Assembly: GCA_964036045.1 (NCBI GenBank)
Contig: OZ038401.1
Span: 31,835,397-31,899,396 of the forward strand
Source of the DNA: Eutreptiella sp. 'Long Island Sound 2002'
Taxonomy: Eukaryota > Euglenozoa > Euglenophyceae > Eutreptiales > Eutreptiaceae
DNA: 64,000 nucleotides
Reading direction: 5' to 3'
This document shows positions 11,236 to 21,800 of this stretch, in pieces. The position numbers and the translations under genes were made by a program. The notes under the pieces were generated by a model. The model made no database searches and was not told where the DNA came from. It saw only the letters and a program-made list of their open reading frames with translations. Position 1 is the stretch's first letter. Each line of letters opens with the position of its first letter.

Positions 11236-11374
11236 TTCGTCGGCAATTCTATGCAATTTAAAGCCAGTTCCCTTCAATTCCAAACTTTTCTAGTAGCCAA
11301 GAGTTCCAACCAGTTCAGGTTGCCATCCGTGGGGGTTCCCAATGTACAGGTGTACTGCTAACGGAATTACCATC
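10553..11374 (+). repeat. Downstream iteron set: nine copies of the 19-bp imperfect palindrome
   Basis: Copies start at 10553, 10606, 10660 (degenerate), 10827, 10918, 10971, 11025, 11191 and 11350. The core is GTACTCTTAACGGAGTTAC, as upstream, in the same orientation. Copies at 10827, 10918 and 10971 match the upstream core exactly; the others carry one to several changes. The last copy is followed by a decayed leader and start-codon region. Confidence 0.85.
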
Positions 11375-11633
11375 ACCTTCATGCCATGTCTAAACCTTGG
11401 GAGCAAGGGTTACAACTGTTTCTGTACAGTGATTACCACGTGACTCGCAAGTAATTCCTTCACGTGTTTTGCCAACTGTGCTTCGTTCCTCCAACACTGC
11501 CACGCGGTTACGGTAGATTGCGGTTTGATGGACATAAGTACGGACGGGATCTTTCTGAGCGGATATAAATTCCCATTAGCCTTCCCCTCCACCTTGTGCA
11601 CGACTCCCACATAAAGAACCCGCGTGTCTTTTA

Positions 11634-11655
11634 GGAGAGGGGTGTAGATTAGAGG

Positions 11656-11656
<1 letters not shown>
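11634..11656 (+). repeat. Right end of the 11-kb Helitron-like element
   Basis: GGAGAGGGGTGTAG followed by ATTAGAGGA and then (TA)n. The same end, with ATTGGAGGA, closes the elements at 12774-12796 and 14979-15001, although their preceding sequences differ. Confidence 0.8.
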
Positions 11657-11713
<57 letters not shown>

Positions 11714-11762
11714 GGATATATATATATATACATAAATATATATATATATATATATATATATT
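11655..11762. repeat. (TA)n microsatellite with ACATA and GGATA interruptions
   Basis: Separates the right end of the 11-kb element from the left end of the next one. Any ORF through it is an artefact of the repeat (alternating Tyr-Ile). Confidence 0.95.
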
Positions 11763-12791
11763 ACTACACCCCTCTCCCCTTAAATCTAGCTAACAAGCAA
11801 GCCACAAGCAAGCAAGCAAGCACTTCTCCTTTCCGTTTTGGCCATTGCTCAGCCTCATCGCTCCGGGCTCTACTCTACTCTAGCCATCCTAGAGCCTAGG
11901 CGGTGCCCTTGCCAAATCCAAGTTTTGAGCCGAAAACTCACCGGTGGCGGCCCGGAGCGGTGGCGCCAAGTCAGGAGGTGCCCTCCCAAATCTGCGCAGT
12001 TTTGGGCCAAAAACAGCCTTTTTTCGCCCAAAATAGCCCCCAAACCCGGGCAAAACGCCCAAATGAAAGGAAGCGGTGGCTACACTCCACGTGCGGCTTG
12101 ACTTCAAGGTGTCAAAGAGCCCTCTAGTGCCCTTCAACTCCACTATATGTCCGAGAAACGGCCCCAAAAAAGGCGCCAAAAAGCCCCAAAATCTGCGCAA
12201 TGTGCACCAACACCCCGAAACCAAGAACGGGCCGTATCTTGGGCTACGTGGCTCAGAATCCGATTCCGAGGGCACCTAGTCCACCCGCAACCCCCCACTT
12301 TTTGTGGTTTCCAAGCCGCAAAATCGCCCAACGAGACGCCTACACCCCCGAACCAGTGGTCACTTGGTGGAGCCGGAGGGCAGCCCGGCCCGCGCACGGC
12401 GGGGGCCAACGGTGGGTCCACCAGGGTCCCCAGGGCGAAAAAAATCATTTTTTCCAAAGTTGTTCCCAAACCACTTGGGATGCTCAAACAAGTCTTTTTA
12501 GCCCATTTTGAGCCCGTGGTGGCGCGTTTTGGGCCATGGAAAATCCCGAAATGCCTTGAAAATGGGCCGTTTTGGGACCAAAACTGGGTCAAAAATGGGT
12601 CAAAAACGTGTTTTTGCAAAAGTGATCCTGGACCATTTGGGATGCTCAAACAAGTGTTTTTAGCCCGTTTTGAGCCCGTTTTGACCGAGTTTAGCCCCTT
12701 CCACCACATGTATGCACCACTTTGTGCCCTTCGCACGTACCTTAGAGCCGTGTGGTGGAGCCACCTAGAGTTGGGAGAGGGGTGTAGATTG

Positions 12792-12796
<5 letters not shown>
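11762..12796 (+). mobile_element. Non-autonomous element sharing the Helitron ends (copy A)
   Basis: A 1.03-kb unit starting with CTACACCCCTCTCC (11764) and ending with GGAGAGGGGTGTAG (12774-12787) plus ATTGGAGGA, flanked by (TA)n. Nearly collinear with 528-1690 and 13791-15001, including the 162-bp minisatellite from about 12455. It has no conserved ORF: the open frames differ between copies. Probably mobilised by the Rep-helicase of the larger element (inference). Confidence 0.8.

Positions 12797-12840
<44 letters not shown>
12797..12840. repeat. (TA)n microsatellite
   Basis: Pure TA run between copy A and the foldback element. Confidence 0.95.
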
Positions 12841-12843
<3 letters not shown>

Positions 12844-13721
12844 GCGTTTTCACGGGGGGGGGGGGGGTCATTCCGACGCAAAGTGGGAGATTTTTCAGTT
12901 CTTGCCGTTTTTCTCAAAAATGTCGTTCCGTAGGGGGAGGTATGTTGTACCTTTTTGAAATCTTCAAGAAATGGCCGTTTCGGAAAGGTATGGGTTTGGG
13001 GGGGGTAGGTGGCGGTATTTTTGAGATCCGGGGCCGAACTTTCGGGCGTTCTGGTGCCTGCTCCAATAAGCAGGTCCAGTCTGGTGTGGTTTGTATACAG
13101 GGTTTCATGGTGCTTGGCCCGGTGCTCCAACATGTCGTTGATATGGCAAATTTCAGTACCATAGTAAAAGATGCAGATTTTTATGCCGAATCTACGGGTG
13201 AAGGTCCCACCCTTCAACTCAACGATGTGTTGGAGAAATTTACCAAAAACTGTGTGCAGGCCTACGCTGCGTCAAAATGCTCTGGGTAGCTTGACTTTTG
13301 CAAGCTACACTGCCAACAGTTTTTGGTGATTTTCTCTACAATATCGTTGAGTTGAAGGGTGGGACCCGCACCAGTGGATTCGGCATGAAATTTTGCATAG
13401 TTTACAAGTCCACTGAAATTTGCCATAGTGACGATATGTTTGAGCACCGGGCCAAGCACGGTGAAAACCCTGTACGTATGCTAGACCACTAGCAGCAAAT
13501 TTCCTGAAAATCACCCGTGTTTGGGACCTCGGATAGCCCCACCACCGTTTTGTTGGGCCACGAAACCTTGATTTTTGAATTCTCCATGTCCGAAGAAGAA
13601 GGGACCAACTTTTGGGCAAAGTCCATACCGGCCTCGGGCCGAAATTCCGAAAGCGGCCGAAAAACCTCCCACTTTGCGTCAAAACCCCCGAAATGATCCC
13701 CCCCCGCCCGCGAAAACGCCC

Positions 13722-13722
<1 letters not shown>
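12841..13722. mobile_element. Foldback element with long imperfect inverted repeats
   Basis: Begins TGGGCGTTTTCACGGG with a 14-G run and ends with its inverse, GAAAACGCCCA at 13712-13722. The match continues inward (GACGCAAAGTGGGAG on the left against CTCCCACTTTGCGTC on the right). An inner pair of arms, about 13080-13250 and 13330-13480, also matches in inverse, for example CTTGGCCCGGTGCTC and GAGCACCGGGCCAAG. The middle of each arm has diverged. Flanked by (TA)n on both sides. It shares no sequence with its neighbours and encodes nothing recognisable. Confidence 0.8.

Positions 13723-13790
<68 letters not shown>
13723..13790. repeat. (TA)n microsatellite
   Basis: TA run between the foldback element and copy B. 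Confidence 0.95.
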
Positions 13791-13793
<3 letters not shown>

Positions 13794-14998
13794 TACACCC
13801 CTCTCCCCTTAAATTTAGCTAACAAGCAACAACAAGCAACAACAACAACAAGCAAGCAAGCACGTCACCATTCCGTTTTGGCCACTGCACCTTCCCAGCG
13901 CCTCGGGCTTGACTATACTTTAGCCATCCTAGAGCCTAGGTGGTGCCCTTGCCAAATCCAAGTTTTGAGCCAGAAACTCACCGGTGGCGGCCCGGGGCGG
14001 GGGCGCCAAATCGAGGGGTGCCCTCCCAAATCCGTGCAGTTTTGGGCCAAAAATGATTTTTCGCCCAAAACAGCCCCCAAACTTGGGCAAAACGCCCAAA
14101 CAAAGGCAAACGGTGGCTACACCACACGTGCGGCTTGACTTCACCGTGTCAAAGCGCCCTCTAGTGCCCTTCAACTCCACGATATGTCCGAGAAACGGCC
14201 CAACAAGGCGCCATAAAGCCCCAAAATTTGGGCAATGTGCACCAACACCCCGAAACCAAGCACGGGCCGTATCTTGGGCTACGTGGCTCAAAATCCGATT
14301 CCGAGAGCACGTAGTCCACCCGCAACCCCCCACTTTTTGTGGTTTCCAACCCTCGGAATCGCCCAACGAGACGCCTAGACACCTGTACCAGTGGTCACTT
14401 GGTACAGCCGGAGGCCAGCCCGGCCCGCGCATGGCGGGGGCCAACGGTGGGTCCACCAGGGTCCCCGGGGCGAAAAAAAAGATTTTTTTCAAAGTTGTTC
14501 CTAGACCACCTGGGATGCTCAAACACGTGTTTTTAGCCCGTTTTGAGCCCGTGGGGGCGCGTTTTGGGCCATGAAAATCCCAAAATGCCTTGAAAATGGG
14601 CCGTTTCAAGACCAAAAATGGGTCAAAAATGCGTCAAAAACGAATTTTTCCAAAAGTGATCCTGGACCATTCGGGATGCTCAAACAAGTGTTTTTAGCCC
14701 ATTTTGAGCCCGTGGTGACACGTTTTGGCCCATGGCAAATCCCAAAATGCCTTGAAAATGGGTCGTTTTGGGACGAAAAATGGGTCAAAAATGGGTGAAA
14801 AACGCATTTTTCCAAAAGTGATCCCGGACCATTTGGAATGCTCAAACAAGTGTTTTTAGCCCATTTTGAGCCCGTTTTGACCGAGTTTAGCCCCTTCCAC
14901 CACATGTATATGTATATGTACCACTTTGTGCCCTTCGCATGTACCTTAGAGCCGTATGGTGGAGCCACCTAGAGTTGGGGAGAGGGGCTTAGATTGGA

Positions 14999-15001
<3 letters not shown>
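13791..15001 (+). mobile_element. Non-autonomous element sharing the Helitron ends (copy B)
   Basis: A 1.2-kb relative of copy A with the same left end (CTACACCCCTCTCC at 13793) and a right end, GGAGAGGGGCTTAG (14979-14992), that differs at two bases. The ~162-bp minisatellite has three units (restarts near 14490, 14652 and 14813), one more than copy A. The last 120 bases before the end, including CACCTAGAGTTGG, match copy A but not the 11-kb element. Confidence 0.8.
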
Positions 15002-15069
<68 letters not shown>

Positions 15070-15075
15070 GGTATA
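15000..15075. repeat. (TA)n microsatellite closing the element chain
   Basis: TA run with ACATA and GGTATATG interruptions. The sequence beyond it is unrelated to the elements. Confidence 0.95.
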
Positions 15076-15172
15076 TGTATGCATATACAGACGATATACA
15101 CCAAGTACCACCATGCTGTCACCACCGTCTCCATGATCCCAGGGCTTTTTTTTCGTTTTCATAGGGCATTGT

Positions 15173-15526
15173 GTGCAATCAACGGGATGTTCCGGCTCAG
15201 CTCAAAACATTCGAAGGCGGCTGCTCTATGCAACTAGGGACAAAATAGATGAGAACAATCGCAAGCGGCTGCTCTGTGCAACCAAGGACAATGCGGATGA
15301 GAACCTTCGAAGGCGGCTACTCTATGAAACCAAGGACAACACGGATGTGATACTTCGAAGGCGGCTGCTCTATGCAACCAGGGACAATATGGATGAGGAC
15401 GGTCGTCGGCGGCTGCTTTATGCAAGTAGGGACAACGCGGATGTGAACGAGGCACGGCTTGCAAGGCACCACGACAATGCTGAAAGGCAAAACCAAAGAC
15501 GTCGCATGCAACGGTTTCACATGTAG
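15173..15526 (+). CDS. Hypothetical protein built of 16-residue repeats
   Basis: The frame holds five consecutive 48-bp repeats encoding RRRLLYATRDNADENL-like units (about 15204-15445), followed by a basic tail with RRRMQRF. The repeat length is a multiple of three and substitutions keep the Arg/Leu-Leu/Asp pattern, so the frame appears to have been under coding constraint. The unit is strongly charged and probably helical. Arg-rich repeats of this general look occur at the N-terminus of some Helitron and PIF1-type proteins, but I cannot match a family. No downstream partner domain follows before the stop at 15524. It may be an isolated exon or a remnant. Confidence 0.45.
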   Translation: MQSTGCSGSAQNIRRRLLYATRDKIDENNRKRLLCATKDNADENLRRRLLYETKDNTDVILRRRLLYATRDNMDEDGRRRLLYASRDNADVNEARLARHHDNAERQNQRRRMQRFHM

Positions 15527-15566
15527 CAACAACATCTGCAACAAGGTCATTGCATGTATCGTTCTT

Positions 15567-16476
15567 TCACGGATGAGGACGTCGCCTTCGTTGAGGCAAG
15601 CAACATTTCGCCTCCCGCAGTTTGGCCAATTGAAGGGTTGCCAACTCCAACCTCTCCTCTACCTTTGTTGTTTTGTCTCCCTGCTTTTTGAGTCTGCTGC
15701 TCATCTCACTCCTCCTCTCTTCCCTCAATGCACTCCCCTCAACAACGGTAGTTGCCTGTGAAGCCACTGCCTGACTAACTGTGGCAAGCACACTACTGGC
15801 AAAATCCTCAGAAAGTTGCGATGCAACTGCCTGTACACTGCTCGCACTGAGAGAGACCAACTGGCCTGCTCCACTCCCACTTGCCACCTGACCACTGGCC
15901 TCTTGCTCCCCGGTTTATTTTTCCTTTCTTCGCCTTTCCTACTTGGTGCTCACCTGAGGATGGCCTCTTCCGACCTACCACTTGCGCCAAGGGGGTGGAC
16001 TCTGGGTGAGAACTGAGGACTTCTTCCTCCACCTTTTTGATCCCACGACCGTACCGGGGGGGGGCACTGGTTTCCCAATCGGCCATCCACTAGGCCACAT
16101 ATGGAGGGATCTCAATCCCTCAGAAATCTCGGAACATTCGCCGGGCCGTATAGGTCACCCACTTAAAAGTATCATCAAAGGGGAGGAGACATTTGAACTG
16201 GTTCTTGCTACCGGACTCGTAATAGGACGCGTAACATAGAACTACGATCTCGTGATCAGTTCTATCATCAGACATCCACACATTGCACGCAATGGGGAGG
16301 GTGCAAGACTTCGTGGTTTCAAACCCCCCCCCTGTCAAACCTTGAGGGTGAAGTTTGGACACCAATGGGTCTTGGCGGCCGGCCCTAGCAGGCTCACCTC
16401 GCTCCCGAAACCCGATGCTTCGTACAAAGCCGGGGAGGGGGGGTAGGCAGCAACCACTCCTCCCCACCCTCCCCAA
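15567..16476 (-). pseudogene. Frameshifted remnant resembling a transposon accessory DNA-binding protein
   Basis: Three minus-strand segments read in succession. Segment 16476-16120 ends in an aromatic and Lys-rich stretch (YASYYESGSKNQFK then FKWVTYTARR) and a stop. Segment 16086-15808 holds a basic cluster, GKAKKGKINRGA. Segment 15887-15567 holds a Ser/Ala-rich region, then EERRSEMSSRLKKQG...VEERLELATLQLAKL, a likely coiled coil. The order (helical/aromatic, basic, coiled coil) is like Myb- or NAM-like accessory proteins of PIF/Harbinger elements (weak inference). Overlapping frames near 15860 require a frameshift. Confidence 0.35.
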
Positions 16477-16729
16477 CCTCCTCGGCCACTCTGGCCACCC
16501 GGCCTTGGCCTTTCTTTCTTCGGAGGGGTGCTTCTTCTTCCGGAGGTTGCACCAACTCGAGACGGCGCCGTTGCACGATCGTTATTTATAATAATGAGCA
16601 CCGTAATCAGCACAGTTGTGTGGATTACGAAGCGGCGGTACCGGAGCACACGAAGAATGCAGTCATGCGCCGAAAACTCATGAACAACATGTGAAACTTG
16701 ACATTGTGTAACCCCCGACAAGGTGCGAA

Positions 16730-16850
16730 CCAAGGGGCTTAGCGCGCGCATCTTATCGCGCGATAAGGGGGCGCGACAAGGTACCTTATCGCATCCCTTG
16801 TCACCGATAAGGTGTGCGATAACCCCCTTGGTGCACCCCTTGTTGCACAA
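16730..16850. repeat. Cluster of short palindromes based on TTATCGC
   Basis: Contains the perfect 16-bp palindrome CTTATCGCGCGATAAG (16752-16767). Further half-sites CCTTATCGC (from about 16783), CCGATAAGG and GCGATAAC follow, interleaved with ACAAGG/CCTTGT. It could be an element terminus or a binding-site cluster. Confidence 0.6.
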
Positions 16851-16857
16851 CAGTTAT

Positions 16858-17191
16858 TTATGCACCAACGTAAACCAAGGCACACCTGGTGGCACATGCA
16901 CCAGTAGGTGTCTTCTTGCGGCTTGCCGGACTTGTCCACTGCCTGGGTCCTGGCGGCCGCTCGGAGAAGGATTGACATGTCAATCATTTTGTGCTCTGTG
17001 GGGACCATGTACCACCCCAAACCCTCGACTTTTTTCTCATTGCTCACCGCAAACCCCCCCCACCTACCATGACGCAAAACCAACACACTGCTAGCATCCA
17101 GTCTGATGAGGTGGGAGACCGCAGGATCAGGGCCAACCTCACCATTCACCATGCATAGCTTCCCAACAAGGGCATTCCATTGGGTCATCAC
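16858..17191 (-). pseudogene. Minus-strand coding-like fragment, family unknown
   Basis: An open frame beginning MMTQWNALVGKLCMVNG with protein-like composition (SHLIRLDASSVLVLRHGRWG, then GWYMVPTEHKMIDMSILL), losing that character near 16860. It lies just downstream, on the minus strand, of the piggyBac-like C-terminus at 17272. It may be part of the same decayed element. No known domain recognised. Confidence 0.3.
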
Positions 17192-17271
17192 CCTTATGCA
17201 AACTGGGTTTCTTGGGAACCCATGCCAAATACATAGTGGAAGTGTTTAGAGGAAAGAAACACTACCACGGG

Positions 17272-17960
17272 AAATCAATGGCAATGGTGCTATTGGCTGC
17301 ACCAACAGCACTAGCCAAAGATGTGGGTGCATCTGGGGGAGGGGCAATTGGGGCATCACATTTGGCACACCATTGATTTTTGTGTGTTGAGCACAAAACC
17401 TTGCTCTTGCAACCATAACAAATTGCACTAGAGCGCTTCTTGCATGCCTAAACTCCACAAAGCGCAACCTCGGCTGCCTGCAGGGTCATAGATTCATCAC
17501 TGCACCAGAAAGGGGGGGTGATGCCCTCAGTGACATTCTTGGGCATTGGGGTGGTGGATAGCAGCAGAAACCCAACGCATCTGCAATTCCTATTTTGTGA
17601 TGCATCCAGTAGAGGAACACCTTCAAGCAAACCACCCGCCTTATGTATGTTACATACATTCAAAACAAAGGCATCCCCTAGAGCAGCATCCATGTCACGG
17701 ACAATCCACGGGACTAGAAAACCTGCTGAAGACCCATGCACCCACTTATTCCCATGTAGAGGGTAATTCACGGGGGGGGGGGGGGGACAGCAAAAGCATG
17801 GTGGCCCGGAGGCACAATTTTTTGGGGGGAAGTCTTCATGCCAGTATTGGGCAACTCCAAGTGCACCCACATAGGCAACAATTTCAATTTGCAAAGGTAA
17901 CCCGGTTTGGGTAACAATGGTATTGTATAGATCAGCTGTCACATCCTCAAGTTTGGGCAA
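17272..17960 (-). pseudogene. piggyBac-like transposase C-terminus (degenerate)
   Basis: Reading on the minus strand from 17960, the frame passes a Trp/Asp-containing stretch VPWIVRDMDAALGDAFVLNV, like the conserved Asp-Ala...Asn-Ala segment near the end of piggyBac catalytic domains. It meets one stop codon (17448-17450) and continues in the same frame to CYGCKSKVLCSTHKNQWCAK followed by C. The spacing CX2C, CX3H, CX2C with Lys-rich intervals is that of the Cys-rich DNA-binding tail of piggyBac transposases (established for the family). A 15-base C/G run at 17772-17786 falls inside the frame. Stops and missing catalytic segments make it a remnant. Confidence 0.5.
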
Positions 17961-18406
17961 GTCCCAAAACTCCTCGCCCCATTCATCAGTAGGTATGGAA
18001 TGGTGCTTGCCATAGAACTGAACACGTTCATAATCATCAAACTTCCTACCAATGGAGGGGAACTAGGCATTGAAAATGGGTTGCCCCTGCAGAGGATCTA
18101 GAGTGGCAACATCTTCCTGCAAACTGAACAACCTCAAACTCAAAGAACCAGGAATAACACAGTGCTCAAACTTCACTAGATCCACAAGGGATTCATTGAA
18201 ACCATCCCACTGTGGAGCCTCAATAGGCTCACCAACACATCATGAGTGTGTTCTTGAAGTTGAAGATTGTGCCTCGGTCCTCCCTCTGTTTTCGTTGCCA
18301 TCCAATGGCTCCCTCAAATGGGCTAACCCATATTGGGGCTTCACAACCCCTTTGTTGTCCACGGCTGCGCAAGCTATTTCGTGGCCCATGCACAATGCAG
18401 ACCCAC

Positions 18407-18815
18407 TCATAGGCCCTGAATCACGGCAACATCACCCTTCTTTACGCTTTGGGAGGAAAATTGGCAACCAACATTCCTTTTCCCGTTTTCATCAACCTCA
18501 CTAGAAATGGGGGTAACAAAATTGGAAACACGGGTGCCCACCTTGGGACTCACTTTCCCCAAGAAAACCTTGTGCAATGCCTCTGTATCGGCGGCCACAA
18601 AATCCAAGGTACAACTCAAAAGGTTGGGGTTCCTTTCCATGATCGGATAGATAATATGACTCACGCAAGAACCACTCACCTCACCGAAAACGGGGTGGGT
18701 TACGGGAATGTGGGCAAAGATAGTGGACGGGTCAAAGACGAGGGCCTCATGGGACATAGTCATGTTGGCAGGTTGGAGAACCAAACTGGGCCCCACCACT
18801 CTTCTTGTTCTCAAA
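18407..18815 (-). pseudogene. Minus-strand coding-like fragment, unknown
   Basis: The frame reads SHEALVFDPSTIFAHIPVTH through FLGKVSPKVGTRVSNFVTP to a stop at 18407. Composition is protein-like and the strand is the same as the piggyBac-like tail 450 bases further on. It could be an upstream part of the same element, but no diagnostic motif is visible. Confidence 0.25.
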
Positions 18816-18845
18816 ACATGTTTGTGAGCCTCCACCCCATCCCCA

Positions 18846-21800
18846 ATGCAAACCCCGGCCGCCCCCAATTCAGCAACTGCACATGCGAGGCAGGCTACTA
18901 TGGCACGGATTGCAGCCAGACCGGGTTGCCATCGGACAGCAACCCTTGCAACGGCCACGGCACCATCAACGACAGTAGCCTCGGGACCGGCATCTGCACA
19001 TGTAAGTACTCCGACAACTCGGGCTACTGGGCCGGGGGGCTGTGCGCGGACTGCGAGCTCGGCTGGTGAGACCCCACGTGCCGGCCGCAGTGCCCGCTGT
19101 GCGTCAGCGGTGTTTGCTCCGAGGGCAGGGCCAGCAATGGCACATGCCTCTCCCTGTCCAGCACTTGGGGCGCGCTATGAGCTGCTACAGCACGTGCCAC
19201 GACACCGCAACCGGCAACCGGACGCACGTATGCGCACCTCGGGCGGGAGCACCTGCGAGGAATGCGCCATGTGCCACTACAACTCCCGCCGCTTTGGATT
19301 GCGGCCGCGTGTGCCACAACACCGCAAACTACACGGCAACAACTCCAGGGCCGGTGTCTGCGATGACGATGAGTATAGGTACTGGGCTGCGGCAAGGAAT
19401 GCCGAGAAACCACGCAAAACCCGTGAAGTGACCACGGCCTCTGCAGCTCTAGGCCTCAGGGCAAGGGCGAGTGCTTCCACCGCGACCCTCGCTACTGGCG
19501 TGTGGACTGCGGCACGGCCGGCATACACACAAGCTGTTGCTCTAGTGGTCGTCCAGGCAGTAGCCCTGGCCGCTGCAGGTCTGGCACTCGCCGGTGCACT
19601 GCTGCCCGTAGAAGCCCGAGGCGCGGGCAGTGCAGGCCGATCCAGCCTAGTCTCCTCGCCGCTGAGGCACGCGCAGGACCCGTTCCCATGCGGACCATCG
19701 CAGCAGCAGCCGTGAACATGGGGCCACGGCCGCGAGCACAATTGCCCTGGGACCCGTGCGAATGTGTGCTCCGACCACAGCACGTGCGACGCAAGCAGCA
19801 CAAGCACCGGGACGCGTGTGTGCACCACCGTGTCCGGGCACTGGTACGCCGACTGCAGCCAGCAGTGCCCCGGCCTGAACGAGACTGGCCAAGCCTACCA
19901 CGGCCACGGCACCTTTGCAACCCAACCCGTACCGGCGTGCATGTGTTTCAGCACGTACTTCATCAGCGACTGCGACTAGGAATGCCCCGGCATCAGGACC
20001 GACGGCAACAGCCGGCCACGGGCAGTGCTATGACGGCAACACCGGCAACGGCATATGCGCGTGCGACGTCGGCCATGCTAGGGAAGACTGCAGCAAGGTA
20101 TGCACGCTCGCGGCACACGGGTCGGTCTGCAGCCGCAGGTTGTTTGCGGACGGCGTGGGCGGCCCGCCTCCCGGCCGTGCAAGTGCCACCCCAGCTACTA
20201 CGGCGTGGAGTGCGATGACGAGTGCCCCGGGGGCGCGAACAACCCGTGCTCCGTCCCAGGGCTGTGCAACGCCGACTCCGCGGGATCTTGTGTTTGCGCA
20301 TGCAACGCCGGGTTGTGGGGCAACCGCAAAAACGACTGTCCGGGTAGTACTTCAACAGGGGTTGCTGCCGCCGGGGGTGGTCCAGGCGGAGCTGCAATGC
20401 CGTATGCGCCACGGACGGGCCAGCCCTGATCCGGGATGCCCTGTGTCGACGGCAAATTCTAGTGCTGCCCTGGCACGTGCGGCCGCAGCTGCAACGTGAG
20501 CGGCAGTGCATGCAACGCGCTGCGGTGTCCCGCCGGCTTTTCGGCTGTGCAAGGTTTTTGGCGTCTGCTTCGAGCGCAGCACTGGCAACGGCACGTGCGC
20601 CTGCTACATCTCCGATAGTCGAGGTTGTGTCCATGCCGTGCAAGAACAAGTGCGACGACTGCCATGGCCGCGGCCACCGCAGCTGGGGCAAGTGCGGCAT
20701 CGGCCAATGCACGTGCCAGCCGGGCACCTACGCTTGCGACAGGCATCGACAGTATGACGCTCATTGTGGGTTGGCGGCAAGCCTGGCATCGCGCTGAACC
20801 TCGCGGGCGCCTGCGCGAGCGAGTGCAACCACGTGACGCCGCAATCCTGGCACCAGGCCTCTGACATGCACGTGCGCCACTTATCCGACCCGGTGACGGT
20901 CTTCGAGCACCCCACATACGCGACCTCCCAGGGCGGCATGCTGCTCCATAAGGACCACTACGACGGCAAGGCGCACGCGTCCGGGGGTTTCATCTCCCGT
21001 GCGGGAACTACGACAAATGGGGCCCCCACGTCGTCATGCGGCTGACCATGGGCCGGGCGGTGGACTACATCCGCCCACGGTCGGGGCTGAACCTCTGTCT
21101 AGTGCTGACGTCCAACGTGAACTATCTCTCGTCCGGCGTTGAGGAGGGCCCCTTCACGCCCGACTACGACACTGAGGTCGATTGGGTCCTCGGTGGCTCT
21201 GCCCAGGGCTGGCCCAAGGCGCGGCTGCTGAAGCAGCCCGAGGGCATCTCCTTCAAGGTACTGTGTTTGCTTTTCCTTGTGTTTAAGTTCATGGTAGTGT
21301 GGTGTGGTGTTGTGTTGTGGTGTGTTGTGTTGGGAGGACGCCCGTTGCAGCATTGAGGAAGGAAAGGTGCGAGGAGGAGGGCGCAGAGTGACGGGCATCA
21401 CGACTCACCCCTCCTCTCCCCTCCTTTGACTCTGCCTCAGGTCGTGTGTGGCGGCGTCGGAACCTGCAACCACGGCAACACTGGCAACGGGATCTGCACG
21501 TTCAACATGTCCGGCCACTGGTTGGACCCTCCTACCGGACCCTGCAGCGCTTGCCAGCCGGGCTACTGGGGCCTCAAGTGCGACCTAACCTGCCCTGTCT
21601 GCCAGAACGGCGGAGTGTGCCATGAGGGTGTCCTTGGTACAGGCGAGTGCCTCTGCCTGCCAGGCTACTGGGGCCCGACCTGCCAGCCCGCGCTCCACAA
21701 CATCTGCTATGGCAACGGCAGGTGCCTCGAAGGGAGCGGCAGGTCCGGCGCCTACTTGTGCGACGGCGCTTGGATGGGCCAAGGCTGCGACCACGAGTGC

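Larger units (their letters stand above)
528..11656 (+). mobile_element. Autonomous Helitron-type (Helentron/Helitron2-like) transposon
   Basis: An 11.1-kb unit bounded on both sides by (TA)n. The left end begins near CTACACCCCTCTCC (530-543); the right end carries its inverse GGAGAGGGGTGTAG (11634-11647), followed by ATTAGAGGA before the next TA tract. The inverted repeats therefore lie at unequal distances from the two ends. This asymmetry is known for Helentron/Helitron2 families (established knowledge). Inside are a 5' terminal unit shared with smaller elements, an array of leader repeats, a Rep-helicase gene, a J-domain ORF and a 3' repeat array. Alternative: a Helitron body inserted into a smaller element of the type at 11762-12796. 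The shared last 25 or so bases favour a single element. Confidence 0.7.

Noticed and set aside
12798-15075. ORFs with long Tyr-Ile or Ile-Tyr runs
   Set aside because: They are translations of the (TA)n tracts and of non-conserved frames through copies A and B and the foldback element.
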